A stretch of DNA of 64,000 nt from Siphonodentalium dalli. Lineage: Eukaryota; Mollusca; Scaphopoda; Gadilida; Siphonodentaliidae. Below the pieces are notes generated by a model that was not told the origin of the DNA, did no database searches, and saw nothing but the letters and a program-made list of their open reading frames with translations. Location of the stretch: positions 159,049,465 through 159,113,464 of the forward strand of contig CP136068.1 in assembly GCA_032622095.1 (NCBI GenBank), given 5' to 3'. Shown piece by piece: positions 47,271 through 59,798 of this stretch (within the stretch, counting starts at the first letter, position 1; each line of letters begins with the position of its first letter). The translations under genes were made by a program, and so were the position numbers.

Positions 47271-47440
47271 GCGCATTGAAGGCCATGTGCCAGTGCATGT
47301 TCTTATATGTGGGAGTCTCACATAGAGAGTCTCACATATATAAGTGAATGCACTGGCTTACACGATCAAGGTAAATATTGTTAGGCCTATGGGCGACTCG
47401 CATATATAAGAAACTGCATTGGTACAGGGTTTCCGCAAAA
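47271..47440. mobile_element. Decayed family F2 double hairpin
   Basis: catgtgccagtgcatgttct ... tatataagtgaatgcactgg forms one degraded hairpin, and gactcgcatatataagaaac + tgcattgg is the right arm of the second. CCCTTTACCC termini are not recognisable. Confidence 0.6.
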
Positions 47441-47724
47441 AATCACGAAACACCAGTCTCATGGAAAGGTTAAATACCTATGGGATCAACCGGTGCTGAC
47501 AAAAACTGTCTTAGAAATAAACGAAATCTCGAGCGTGGATACATAAAAAGGAGGGTATAACCCAGACTTGTGTTACACGTGTTATAAATGTCCAATTGTC
47601 GCCCAAGAACATACGGATGGGCACAGTTTCACGTTACTGTCACTCTATCTACTGCGCGAACATGCAATATATAAAAAGTGAATACACACTTGAATTATAA
47701 AGTAACTTGTTATTTTAGTGAACG

Positions 47725-48560
47725 GAGTATGTGTAATGTTTGTCCATTCATTCCAATTGTTGCATGACTTGTTATGAAAAGTAATTGCATATATGCTGTA
47801 TCAATGCAGCATAAAGCAATCTGCCAAATGATTTATTTCGCTGAACTGTGGCATGCAGTTGTACTCTTTCCTTTACAAAATCAAATTTATTTTCGCCAAT
47901 AAGATTATTTTTAACAAGAACATTTGTTAATCTGCAGTGTATAAATTGTATTAACTTTACCAATTATTAATAATGACGTAACCATTAACGCACAATTTAA
48001 TTAGCACCCAAAATCAGTACTTCCAGCAGATAAGTGTTGTGGTGGACACCAAGCTGCATGATACGCGGTGGTATGAGATTCATGCATATCACCCTCACAT
48101 TTTGAATTCTGATTAGATTAAGATAAGTGTTGTATGTGGATATCCTGATAAGGGTGGTGTGAGATACATGCATGACCCTCAGTTTGAAATCTGATCAGAT
48201 TAAGATAAGTGTTGTGGGTGGAGATCAGGCTGCATGCTACGCGGTGGTATGAGATTCATATTTGTGTATTCATTCAAATTGTTGCATTTTATGAAGAGTA
48301 ATTGCATATTTACTGTATCCCGACAGCATAAAGCGGTCTGCCAAATTATTTATGTTGGTGAACTGTGACATGCAAGTGTACTCTTTCCTTTAGAAAATCC
48401 AAATTTATTTTCGCTAATAAATTTATTTTTTCAAGAAAATCTGTTTATCTGCAGTTTGTGAATTGTATTAAGTCTACCAATTATGAATAATGACGTAGCC
48501 ATCGCACAATTTATTTAGCACCCAGATCAGCAGATATGTGTTGTGTGTAGAGATCATGAT
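47725..48560. repeat. Direct duplication of a ~300-bp block
   Basis: tgcatataaagc-type blocks: attgttgcat ... gcagcataaagc ... ctctttcctttacaaaat ... caattatt.ataatgacgta occurs at about 47730-48030 and 48262-48540. Between them lie degenerate copies of the ~95-bp unit also seen at 50840-51075 (gatacgcggtggtatgagat). Confidence 0.75.
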
Positions 48561-48599
48561 ACGGGCTCATGTCCCTAAATAGATGCCAAGGAACCAACT

Positions 48600-49540
48600 A
48601 AAATAGTATATAATTGGCCCAGTGCCCTATATATAGTGCATATACACAGTTATGTAACAAACACACATATATTCAGGTAGACCATGTCTATAGTAGATGC
48701 ATGGAACCAGGCACCTACAGGTGTAAGTCATGGACCAAAATACCTGTATTATGGGATGGACCCACGTCGCTATATGCAGACCTTGAACGTATACCCTGAA
48801 CCTTGAACGTATCCATATACATTGATAAGGGACCAACGCCTTACATGGTGGAGGTCCATATAAATAGCAAATGTGAAACCATTATAACTTGGCCATGGAT
48901 CCAGGCTCATATATTAAATAAAGTAAGGAATGGACGTATGCTACTACGGTCAGGTCATGGATTCATGCGATTTAGTTATGGCATTATCCAGACATGATCA
49001 CTGGCCATCTATATGTATATGACTTTGACCCAGCCAATTATAAGGCTATAGCTAGGCCAAAAACCAAGCCATGCACATGCTTTGGGCCCATGCATACACC
49101 TTGGACCCATGCAGATCCCTATATGTAGTGCAAATAACATATGCAAAATGACATGGACTAGGTCCCTGCATAAATCTATGGAACCAGGCCTAAATGGTAT
49201 ATCATAGACCCACTCCACTATCTACGACATGGACAAAGTAGTTAGGGCACGTCGTCGATTAAAATCCCTACAAGTAAGCCATGCACACACACCCTATATG
49301 CAGGCCATCCATGCATGGTCCAATACATAGGTATTGGACTGACTACCCTATATGAGCCTGGTCGTTGTAGACACATGGATGTCCATATAGGTATAGTATA
49401 TTGGAAATGAATGCCGGCTCCCAAAGGTAGGTCATGGGATCTCACATCTGAAATAGATAGGCATAGGCTACGCCCCTGAAAGCGGAGAAAGAACATATCA
49501 CAATGTATCGACATACATCTATGGCATATATAGGTATAAC
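48600..49540. repeat. Degenerate ggacc/catg-rich tandem sequence
   Basis: Loosely periodic sequence with recurring catggaccna, tatatgcaggcc and gtaggtcatgg words, about 25-40 bp apart. Probably a decayed minisatellite; no coding region recognised. Confidence 0.5.
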
Positions 49541-49879
49541 AAACAGTTAGTTCCTAATGTATGGCAAATATTATTCCGGATGCCGTCACCATGTGATAAG
49601 AGTATATTTTGCATGGATGACATGGACAATTATAGTGCGGAGGTCGGATTGCAGAGGCAGGTGCCAACAAAAATGTGGGTCAATGTTATTACAAGCCTGT
49701 TTAATGGCTCATTAAAATGTATCCCACCCGATTTATGGCAGAAACAGTCATAACCGCCATACATGTACATGTCATTCTAACTTAACTAAATGGTAATATA
49801 ACTTAAAGGTACATTTGTCAATGGAAAGTGTGCCTGCCAACACCTTCAACTGAAATATCATCCTGAAATAGGGTCATAT
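49541..49879. other. Intergenic, nothing recognised
   Basis: No gene or repeat recognised. Confidence 0.35.
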
Positions 49880-50705
49880 TGCGTCGATACACCACAACAC
49901 ACCATTTAATGATGCATTATTTGTCAATATAAGCATAACATGAAACAAATATATCAGTTAATTTGTCAGAAATTCATACCGACGGTATTTTTGCAATGGT
50001 GGGTATGTCCCATACCAACCATTACAACGAATGAATGAAATATATTTCAGTGCCAATCATGCCCACACTAACAACAATTATTATAATTGTTTTCATCAAC
50101 AAAATGCTACATGGTGCAGTTTAGTTTGAAAACAAATGCTATAATATTGATCAATTTCGGGTATGTCCATAGCAACCGCTACAACCCATGTAAGTAAGAC
50201 ATATGTTAATTTTCAAGTCTTTCCCACACAAACGACAACTATTATAATAGTTTTCACTATAACAATGTTACATGGCGTAGTTTAGATTGTTAAAACTGCC
50301 ATAATACCAGCCATGTGTGAATTACTTCAATTTCGGGTAATGTTCCTTGCAACCGTTACCAGCCCTGTAAGGAAGAACTATGGTAATGTTTCAGTCAGGT
50401 CCGCACTAACAACAACTATTATTTTTGTTTTCAACATAAGATCCTACATCGTATAGTTTAATTTGTTTAAATTGCCATTAATATCAGCCATATGTATATT
50501 TTTCGATTTCGGGTATGTCCCCAGTAACCGTTACCACCCCTGTAAGTGTGACATATGGTAAATTTCCTGTCAGATCAACATAAACAACAAATAATATAAT
50601 TATTTTCATCATAAAATGATACATGCCATAGTTTAGTTTGTTAAGAAGTGCCATAATATTAGCCATATATGCATTTCTTTGATTTCGGGTAGTTGCATAA
50701 CAATC
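49880..50705. repeat. ~175-bp satellite, about five diverged copies
   Basis: Units marked by atttcgggtatgtcc, accgttaccacccctgtaag and acaacnattataattgttttca recur near 49990, 50160, 50335, 50510 and 50690. Confidence 0.8.
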
Positions 50706-50837
50706 GTTGCTAAGGAATGATCTCCCGCGAATGCCTCCATATCTGAAAATGACCAGTAATGCACGGGAAACCATTTTGCAAAGTTTCATGCTTTTATCAC
50801 CTTTTGCACACTTGTTGCACAAAGCGCCTGGACTTTG

Positions 50838-51081
50838 CACGATACGCGGTGGTATGAGATTCAAACATATCACCATCACAGTTTGAAATCTGATCAGATT
50901 AAGACAAGTGCTGTGGGTGGAGATAATGCTGCATGATACGCGGCGGTGTTGCATTCATACATATGACCCTCACATTTTGAAATCTGATTATACCGAGAGA
51001 GGTGTTGTGGGCGGAGATTATGCTGCATGATACGCGGTGGTGTGACATTCATACATATGACCCTCAAATTTAAAAATCTAT
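50838..51081 (-). repeat. ~95-bp repeat abutting the stop codon of the channel gene
   Basis: About 2.5 units of 93-95 bp. In minus-strand sense each has ttaatctgatcagatttcaa, then catatgtatgaatg and accgcgtatcatgcagcat. The first unit overlaps the last codons and stop of the channel gene (aacttaatctgaatagattt). Further degenerate copies lie at 48050-48260. It probably forms the 3' UTR. Confidence 0.75.
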
Positions 51082-51530
51082 TCAGATTAAGTTCATTTTC
51101 GATGCAAAAACCAGCGTCAGGAAAATGTTGTATAGGGATAATGTTACAAGGCATATGGCGTCATATACCTCCGCCACCTGTTGCCATGATACTTTTCCAA
51201 CTTGTAAATCCGTATCTGTTTCGTTGATGTTGACTTTAGCGGATATTGGACGGTCGTCACCTTTTGATAGTTGTGTCTCCACAGTCTCCGGTGGCGTCAG
51301 TTCAGCATGAATTCGTTCAGCAAATTGCTGCGGTTTGCCGCTCCTAGTTTTATTGGGGGTTGGTTGTATTTTTCTACATTTTCTCTGCAGTGAGGCGTTT
51401 TGAATCAGGCGGATGATGGTCGCCGTTGCATTGGGAACGGGTTTGACACCGCGGTTGCTAACCACCATGTTCCACATTGAGAATAGAATGCATAGCACGC
51501 CGTTTAGACTCAATAGTTGAAGGTAGAAAG
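51082..51530 (-). CDS. Terminal exon of a divergent Cys-loop (nicotinic-receptor-like) channel subunit: TM3, loop, TM4
   Basis: On the minus strand a textbook acceptor (ctctcattttcttgcag) precedes two nt completing a split codon. The sequence continues FYLQLLSLNGVLCILFSMWN, then MVVSNRGVKPVPNATATIIR. This is TM3 followed by the conserved post-TM3 V.P segment of Cys-loop receptors. A ~75-residue polar cytoplasmic loop follows (QPTPNKTRSGKPQQFAERIH is part of it). Then comes VSWQQVAEVYDAICLVTLSL, matching the W-x2-VA-x-V-x-D motif that precedes TM4, and a short tail with stop. Its phase (1) matches the exon at 61271-61534. These subunits form ligand-gated ion channels in the plasma membrane. 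The ligand-binding domain is not visible. Confidence 0.8.
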
Positions 51531-51789
51531 CTGCAAGAAAATGAGAGCCAGCTGTAGTGTATATATTAATTTGCGATGCCATTTGCCGACTAATGGTGCA
51601 AAATGCGTTAAATTTTATATAAAAGTCGAGTTAGCGGTTACATTGATGTTTAAGGGAAATACCATCAACAATTGTGGGATCCCGGTGCCTAGGTCGGTAA
51701 GGTCTATTATGTTCACATAAGCTGCGCATCGATGGCGGGTGTGTGACCCAAAATGGCGTTACTATTTCGCCAGCTCTAATACCCATATG

Positions 51790-52045
51790 ATATAGTCAGA
51801 TTGCTAAGTTGATTAATCAAGATAGCTATATTGGTTAATCAATATTGTAAGTTGATTAATCAAAATAGCTAATTTGTTTAATCAAAATATATATGTTGAT
51901 TAATCAAGATAACTAAGTCGATTAATCAAGACACTAAGTTGATTAATCAAGAAAGCTAAGTTGATTAATCAGTATAGATAAGTCGATTAATCAAGATAGC
52001 TAAGTTGATTAATCACGAAAGTAGGTTGATTAATCAAGATAGTAA
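51790..52045. repeat. 21-22-bp minisatellite, about 12 copies
   Basis: Units agttgattaatcaagatagc + ta with variants, in the channel-gene intron. Confidence 0.9.
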
Positions 52046-52094
52046 ATAAATTGGTGTGGCGATTCTACGCTGCCGTGCATATGAACCAAATTTA

Positions 52095-53520
52095 ATAAAG
52101 AAATTCGTGACATGATGTTTATAAAATCCATTTTGATATATCATGATGTCTATAAAATCTATTTTGACATATCATGATGTTTATACAATCCATTTTGATA
52201 TATCATGATGTTTATAAAAGCTATTTCGATATACCATGTCTATAAAATTTATTTTGACATATCATGATGTTTATACAATCCATTTTAATATATCATAATG
52301 TTTCTAAAATTCATTTTGATATATCATGATGTTAATAAAATCCATTTTTGTATATCATGATGATTATAAAATCCATTTTGGTATATCATGATGATTATAA
52401 AATCCATTTCATATATCATGATGTTTATAAAATCCATTTTGATATATCGTAATGTTTACTAAATCCATTTTGATATATCATGATGTTTTCTAAATCCATA
52501 TTGATATATCTTGATTTTATAAAATCCATTTTGATATATCATGATGTTTATAAAATTTATTTGATATATCATGATGTTTATTAAATCCAATTTGAAATAT
52601 CATGTTTATAAATTCCATTTTGATACATCGTAATATTTATTAAGTCCATTTTGATATATCATGATGTTTATAAAATCCATTTTGATATATCATTATGTTT
52701 ATAAAATCCATTTTGATGTGATGTTTATAAAATCCATTTTGATATATCATGATGTTTATAAAATCCATTTTGATTTGATGTTTATAAAATCCATTTTGAT
52801 ATATCATGTTTATAAAATCCATTTTTATCTATCATGATGTTTATAAAATATATTTTGATACATCATGATGTTTATAAAATCCATTTTGTTAAATCGTGAT
52901 GTTTATAAAATCCATTTTGATGTAATGTTTATAAAATCAATTTTGATATATCATGATGTTTATAAAATCAATTTTGATATATCATGATGTTTATAAAATC
53001 AATTTTGATATATCATGTTTATAAAATCCATCTTGACATATCATGTTTATAAAATCAATTTTTATCTATCATGATGTTTATAAAATATATTTTTGATATA
53101 TCATGATGTTTATAAAATCCATTTTGAAATATCATGTTTATACAATCCATTTTGAAATATTATCATGTTTGTAAAATCCATTTTGATATATCATCATGTT
53201 TATAAAATCCATTTTGAAATATCATGTTTATAAAATCAATATATCATGATGTTTATAAAATCCATTTTGATATATCATGATGTTTATCAAATCCATTTCG
53301 ATATATCATTATGTTGATAAAATCCATTTTGGTATATCATCATATTTAAAAAGTCCATTTTGATATATCATCATGTTTATAAAATCGATATATCATGATG
53401 TTTATAAAATCCATTTTGAAATATCATGATGTTTATAAATCCATTTTGATATATCATGATGTTTATAATTCCATTTTCATATATCACGATGTTTATAACA
53501 TCCATTTTGATATATCATCA
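52095..53520. repeat. 31-bp AT-rich minisatellite, about 45 copies
   Basis: Units tgatatatcatgatgtttat + aaaatccattt with frequent small deletions and variants. In the channel-gene intron. Confidence 0.93.
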
Positions 53521-54268
53521 TATTTTGGCGAAACGTTCTTCTTGCCCTTAACTGTATTGTAATAACTGTGAAACAAACTGCATCATAGTAACCCAAATCA
53601 CTTGGTTCGAAACATAGATGCTGGCTCATACATCCTATAATAATGCTTATTGTCACACATTGCATTGTCATCAGCAATTACCACACAGTGTTTCAAGTTT
53701 TACTTTAACATTATAGCGCCTTATGTAATGTAACACCATGGCAGATGCGTCCGTGCATATATCGCACAATTTCAATAATATTGTGTTTCAGTGAACCATT
53801 TTTAAATCACCGATACGCGATGATAAATCTTAATTTGGTTTACAGAGTAACTTGTGCCCATTTGAGTATTGATTGCTTCTCTTGTCACTTTGTACTTAAA
53901 TTAATGCAGATATTATTCTATATGGGACAATGACTGATGAAATTATGCAGATTTATGTCTTTTGCGTGTGCCTTTCTGAGACACCCCACGTGTGAACTCG
54001 CGTCCTTTGTCTCTCAGCCGGCCAATCAGAGTGAACTCCGTAAAGACAAAGTGGTTTCTTTTCAGCTATATTCGATTTGGCTTCCAAACCGCAAACAGAC
54101 GACTCTCGCTAGTCGACTCTCCACGTGACCCTCTCAAACACCTTAGAAATGTCACTTCACGTTAGGTATTACTATAAAACTCCCAGCAGCTTTCCTTAAC
54201 TAAGTAAGAAATATTAGACAACTTTGATCGATCGATGTAATTATCATGTTGTCTAAGATTTCTTACTT

Positions 54269-56015
54269 TCTCGAATACTGCCACATAATATGGAATGAGT
54301 TAAGCTAATACTTATTATATCTCATTGCCCTATTATAGTATATTGTAGTACACATTATCTGATTATCATCATAATATTATCTAAATTGAACCAAACCCCC
54401 CCCCAACATTGTAACATCCATACATGTAGAGACAAAACAAAAAACATACTGTACGTGTTATAGTTGTGTATAGTAAATGCCTACCGTGGATCCATGTCAT
54501 ATGTTACTCAAGCAGCACCAAATAATATCCATCCGATCAGCTAACTGGCATGTACGTGTAAGTAACATGTTGTTGAACACTCGGCTATTTGATTTCTTGT
54601 TTTGCATTACTGTCAGCTGGTCAGTGTCCAAACAACTCGACTATTTATTTCCATTTATTTTAATTGTTAAAGAAAGACCTCTCGAAAATAATCCTTATTT
54701 CGGAAACACAATAAGATCCATAGTAAATCCAGAAATCCGAAACCCAAAAGACAAACATTAATCCAAAACATACTTCGCCTACGGGAACCTTCCGAATTAG
54801 CACAAAAAATAAACACATGGAACAAATGGGGTTTGACATAACTACGGGTGTCACACGAGCAAACTCACAAAATCAGTCGTGTATGATGAGTGCTAATTAT
54901 TGATGGAATGTGTGCTTTATCGATCGGTTTGCCCGGTCGAGTATCTATCTATATTTAGCCTCACCAACCAAGAAAAACGTCCAGATTTAACAAATGTGCT
55001 ACTGTTTTATCAGGTAATGAGTTGGTGTTATCTCCACGCCGTATTATGATTTTTTGGCATCAAATGCGAGCTACTTTCAAATTATTGACCATGCTGATAT
55101 ATGAGCAGCTCCCTATCAAGTTAATTTACATATAAATGCCACTTAATCTATATATCTAGTTTACTTGCTTTCACACAATGCTTTGGTCATGACTAAAATA
55201 AGACATATAACACTTATTATGCTAATTCATATGCGTGCAGCTCAATAGTCGCAGTGAGCATATGGTGCGGCTTGTGGAATAAGCAAGGCTCAGGGAAAGT
55301 AATTACTATACACATTCATGTTATTATTAATGCATGAACATGTAACTATTCAGAGATAACATGTGTACTACTATTTCATTGTTAGCATGCCACTAATATG
55401 TAATATTATCTTACTTAAGCACAGTATAATGTCTGCACCTAGATATGGATGCGTTATGAATCGACTTTTTTAAGATGATTGTTCATCTCCAAAAAAATAC
55501 AATTGAACACATACTTAATTACATACCGAATTGAGTTTCCTAATTCCACTAGTTTATTTCACTATATTACATGTATATATATACTATACATATCCATATA
55601 AGCACCCCGTGTGCCTCAGCCCATTAACTGTCTATCTCATCTTCTCCCAATTTTCACTTTGGTTTATTTCATCACTTGGAAAGTATAGTAATAAAATAAG
55701 AAACGAACATGCAAGTCGTATTGAACTAATAAATCTAGCTCGGGCTGTGGCAATCCAAAGAACTTAACATGTAGTATATGCTGCCACCACTGGACGGTCG
55801 GTGTTGTCCATCCAAGCAGACGACGACCTTTAGCCGGTTGTATATGTCTCTGTTTTTTCTGTTTTTGTACTTCACCTTTGTTATGTCTGTAACCCTTTTC
55901 TTTGTGCGAATGAATGTGACATCAAAATGTACCATAATATTATATATATATGTGCCGTGTGTGCCACTACATAACATGTGTCTGGTTCGACAGCTAGGGC
56001 GTCCGCATATCTATA
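54269..56015 (+). other. LINE 5' region without recognisable ORF1
   Basis: 1.75 kb between the left TSD and the RT ORF. Only short open frames (e.g. 54477-54761) without zinc-knuckle, coiled-coil or RRM-like features. It may be a 5' UTR, a degraded ORF1 or captured sequence. Confidence 0.5.
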
Positions 56016-59000
56016 ATGAGTAATATAAAAGTTTTTTCTCTGAACTGCCGTGGACTTAACCAAACCGATAAACGCCGAGGCGTTTTCCATCACATCCGTA
56101 ACCTTGGTGGATCTATATATTGTTTGCAAGATACACACTTTACTAATCGCATGGAAAGGTGCATTGAAGCAGAATGGGGATGCAAAGCAATAATGGCATC
56201 ATACTCTTCGCAAGCTAGAGGTGTAGCTATTCTATTTAGAAATAACTTCGAGTATATTATTCACGAAACATACAAAGACTCTGGTGGAAATTTTATTATA
56301 CTTGATATAACCATAGACAAAATACGTTTAAGTTTGGTGAATTTATATGGGCCCAATGATGATAATCCAGCTTTTTACTCTAACCTAAAAAAACTAATTA
56401 CCCAGATTGGGAACACGCAAATAATCATGTGTGGAGACTGGAATCTTGTTCAGAAACAAGACATAGACACTTATAACTACAAACATATAAATAACCCCCA
56501 TGCCATAAATGAAGTTGTTGACCTTGCCGGCAGCCTTGAACTAGTTGACGTGTGGAGACTATTCAATAAACAAGAAAGACGTTACACGTGGAGAAGAAAA
56601 TCCCCAGTTAAAATGGCGAGGCTAGATTATTTTTTAATCTCTGAGGACCTCCTTAATCTAACTGGAGAAGGACCGGAAATTTTACCTGGGTACAAATCAG
56701 ATCATTCTATTATTTCACTCTCATTAAACGTCAGTGACATCAAAACTGGTCCAGGGTTTTGGAAATTTAATAATTCTCTTCTGTACTGTAGAGAATATGT
56801 TAATTTAGTAAAATCAATCATAGCTGAAAATAAAATTAGATATTCTTACTCCACAAATGTAACCGAAAACGAAAGCAAGATAAAATGTTCAATTGGTAAA
56901 CGACTCTTCCTCGACGCAGTGTTGCTTGATATCAGAGGCGCCACCATACGCTTTTCCGCACATCGAAAACGTGAGCGAACAAAAATCGAGAAAAATCTGA
57001 CATCAAAAAAGGAAAAAATTATTTCAGATCTTGAATCCAACATCTCTGGTGACAAACAGAAAATAATGAAAGACTTGGAAAAATTAGAAGCCGAAATTGA
57101 AGCAATGCGAAAAGAAACAATCCGCGGAACCATGGTTCGATCTCGTGCTAAATGGATAGAAGAAGGTGAAAAACCAACAAAATATTTTCTAAATTTAGAA
57201 AAACGTAACTACATATCCAAAACCCTGACCAGTCTGACAATCGCCGATGGTAGTACAATCACGAAACAAAACGATATTATGAAAGAAACCCGAAAATTTT
57301 ACCTTAATTTATACTCACATAGGTCAATGGACGATCGCGATCTAAACTCCCTTCTTAAAGATGGAAAAGTTCCTAAACTAAACCCTACGCAGGCCTCGAG
57401 TATTGAAGGACCATTAACTTTGCAAGAATTAACAGACGCGCTTAAGAACACCAAAAATAATAAAAGCCCAGGGCCATCCGGATACACCTACGAATTTTAT
57501 AAAAAAATTTGGTCTGACTTAAGTCCCCTTTTAATAGACTCGCTCAATGAATCGTTTTCGGTAGGGGAACTATCAATCACACAAAAGCAAGGTATTATAA
57601 CTTTGATTCCAAAAAAGGATAAAAATAGAAAGATGCTAAAAAACTGGCGTCCCATCTCCCTTTTGAATACATCTTACAAACTAGCCTCGTCATGTATAGC
57701 GAACAGAATAAAACGTGTGCTCTCATCTATAATCAATCCCGACCAAACTGGGTTTTTAGCTGGTAGGTATATAGGAGACAACACCCGATTAATATATGAC
57801 ATAATTCACAGGACAAAGCAAGAAAATAAATCTGGTCTACTACTCCTTATCGATTTTGAAAAAGCGTTTGACACTGTTTCCTGGTCATTTATAAGAAAAT
57901 GTCTTGACCTTTTTAATTTTGGAGATACCATAAAGAAGTGGCTATCAATTTTGTACGATAATGCCAGCTCATCTATTCTGATTAATGGTCATATTTCTCA
58001 GAGCTTTTTGTTAGGGAGAGGCTGCCGCCAGGGTGACCCAATATCACCGTATATTTTTCTCATCTGCGCAGAAGTCTTGGGGCTAATGATACGCCAAAAC
58101 AATACAATTAAAGGGATTATCCTCGGCGGTTCAGAGTACAAAATAACACAATATGCGGACGACACGACGCTCATTCTTGATGGTTCTGAAAAAAGTCTAC
58201 GTGAATCGTACTTAACACTTGACGAATTTGCTCGGGTATCGGGTCTGCGCATAAATCCTGAAAAATGTCAATCAGCATGGATAGGGATAGGGTCACCAAA
58301 TAAAATACGGCATGTTCTTATAGATTTAAACCTGTCCACTGTAAACACTTTCAATTTTCTAGGTATACACTTCGACACTGATTTAACAAACATGAATATA
58401 AACTACAATTATAAACTCGAAGATATAGAAAAGACCACAAAAATTTGGAAACACAGACTCCTGACCCCTTTAGGTAGAATAACCGTTGTCCAATCCCTCA
58501 TCTTACCGAAATTGACACACCTATTTATAACTCTACCAAGTCCAGGTACAACTTTTTTTAAAGCCCTAAATACCTGTTTATATAATTTCATTTGGAATTC
58601 CAAACGCGATCGAATAAAAAGAAAACAATTATGTGCCGATCATATGCACGGAGGTTTGAAGATGATTAATGTTGAAAACTTTGATAATGCCATGAAAATT
58701 ACCTGGATACGACGCTTGGTTTGCAAACAATCAAAATGGGCTTCATTGTGTAACACTACATCTTTCTTAAACGACCAACTATTTCTCACGTACCATTCAA
58801 GTTATATTGCAAAGCAAACAAACAAGTTCGCAAATCCATTCTGGAGAGATGTTTTCGGTGCATGGTGTAAATTTATGCGATTAAATAATTCAAATAATAC
58901 TATTATGGCTTCGACTATCTGGAATAATCCGAACATAAAAATTGGAGGTTCATCAATCAACTTTAAATCGTGGAGAGATGCGGGAATATATTTTATAAAC

Positions 59001-59798
59001 GATTTATTCCAATCAGATTATACATTCCATACCCCACACACATTATATGCAAATTTCAACATCCGCGTCGATTTCATAACTATCAGCAACATAAAACGTC
59101 AGATTATGTCAATGGCAAGTTCTCTTAATCAACCATTAATCCGTATACCCTGCCCATACCTACCTAATAATCTTACTGCGATACTCCGTGACAAAAAGGG
59201 CGGACAATTATTTTATAAAGTGCTAGAAAGTGAGAAAATTATGCCAAATTCATGTCAAAAATGGGAATCCGAAATTTCCGAGAAGATAGAAAATTGGGAA
59301 GAATATTTGAGCATGCCCTTTAAAACGACAACCGATACGAAATTACAGTGGCTCCAATTCAGAATAAACACGCGAATTATCGGTACCAATAAATTTCTGA
59401 AGTTGGCTAACCTTCGAGTCGACGACTTCTGCAATCGGTGTCAAAATTTACAGGAAACAATTTCTCATATCTTTTGGGACTGTCCCCATGTACAAACCTT
59501 TATAAAGGAAATTGAAATATGGAAGGAAAACAACCAGTTTCCCATTGATCTAACAAAGAAGAATATTATTATCGGTATAGATCACGAATACAGAAAGTCA
59601 ATAAGCAACCTCTTCCTGTTAGTGATGAAACAGTATATATACAGGACAAAATTCACGCCAACACAACTGTCGCTTTGCTCATTCCTTTGCGATCTTCAAT
59701 TTAGGTATGAATGCGAGAGATACAATGCAAAATGTAACATGAATTATGACTTCGATAACCAGTGGATGACACTTCGAAATGCCTTAAAAATAAAATAA
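56016..59798 (+). CDS. LINE ORF2: AP endonuclease and reverse transcriptase, 1260 aa, intact
   Basis: An apurinic-type endonuclease domain spans residues ~5-235: SLNCRGL (Asn10), CLQDTH (Asp39 where most relatives have Glu), NLYGPN, GDWN, RLDYFL and SDHS. The reverse transcriptase spans ~525-800: LIPKKDKNRKMLKNWRPISL, TGFLAGRYIGDNTR, the catalytic Asp613 box LIDFEKAFDTVSW, GRGCRQGDPISPYIF and QYADDTTLIL (YADD 713-716). A C-terminal zinc knuckle C-x2-C-x8-H-x4-C starts at residue 1139 (CNRCQ ... WDCPH). The GFLAGRYI/DNTR and FEKAFDTVSW motifs place it in the L1/Tx1 group. Such proteins nick target DNA and copy their own RNA at the nick. No frameshift or stop is present, so the copy is young. 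Confidence 0.97.
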   Translation: MSNIKVFSLNCRGLNQTDKRRGVFHHIRNLGGSIYCLQDTHFTNRMERCIEAEWGCKAIMASYSSQARGVAILFRNNFEYIIHETYKDSGGNFIILDITIDKIRLSLVNLYGPNDDNPAFYSNLKKLITQIGNTQIIMCGDWNLVQKQDIDTYNYKHINNPHAINEVVDLAGSLELVDVWRLFNKQERRYTWRRKSPVKMARLDYFLISEDLLNLTGEGPEILPGYKSDHSIISLSLNVSDIKTGPGFWKFNNSLLYCREYVNLVKSIIAENKIRYSYSTNVTENESKIKCSIGKRLFLDAVLLDIRGATIRFSAHRKRERTKIEKNLTSKKEKIISDLESNISGDKQKIMKDLEKLEAEIEAMRKETIRGTMVRSRAKWIEEGEKPTKYFLNLEKRNYISKTLTSLTIADGSTITKQNDIMKETRKFYLNLYSHRSMDDRDLNSLLKDGKVPKLNPTQASSIEGPLTLQELTDALKNTKNNKSPGPSGYTYEFYKKIWSDLSPLLIDSLNESFSVGELSITQKQGIITLIPKKDKNRKMLKNWRPISLLNTSYKLASSCIANRIKRVLSSIINPDQTGFLAGRYIGDNTRLIYDIIHRTKQENKSGLLLLIDFEKAFDTVSWSFIRKCLDLFNFGDTIKKWLSILYDNASSSILINGHISQSFLLGRGCRQGDPISPYIFLICAEVLGLMIRQNNTIKGIILGGSEYKITQYADDTTLILDGSEKSLRESYLTLDEFARVSGLRINPEKCQSAWIGIGSPNKIRHVLIDLNLSTVNTFNFLGIHFDTDLTNMNINYNYKLEDIEKTTKIWKHRLLTPLGRITVVQSLILPKLTHLFITLPSPGTTFFKALNTCLYNFIWNSKRDRIKRKQLCADHMHGGLKMINVENFDNAMKITWIRRLVCKQSKWASLCNTTSFLNDQLFLTYHSSYIAKQTNKFANPFWRDVFGAWCKFMRLNNSNNTIMASTIWNNPNIKIGGSSINFKSWRDAGIYFINDLFQSDYTFHTPHTLYANFNIRVDFITISNIKRQIMSMASSLNQPLIRIPCPYLPNNLTAILRDKKGGQLFYKVLESEKIMPNSCQKWESEISEKIENWEEYLSMPFKTTTDTKLQWLQFRINTRIIGTNKFLKLANLRVDDFCNRCQNLQETISHIFWDCPHVQTFIKEIEIWKENNQFPIDLTKKNIIIGIDHEYRKSISNLFLLVMKQYIYRTKFTPTQLSLCSFLCDLQFRYECERYNAKCNMNYDFDNQWMTLRNALKIK

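Noticed and set aside
56016-59798. 1260-aa ORF as a host gene or viral polymerase
   Set aside because: Endonuclease-RT-zinc-knuckle order, TSD and A-rich tail identify a non-LTR retrotransposon.
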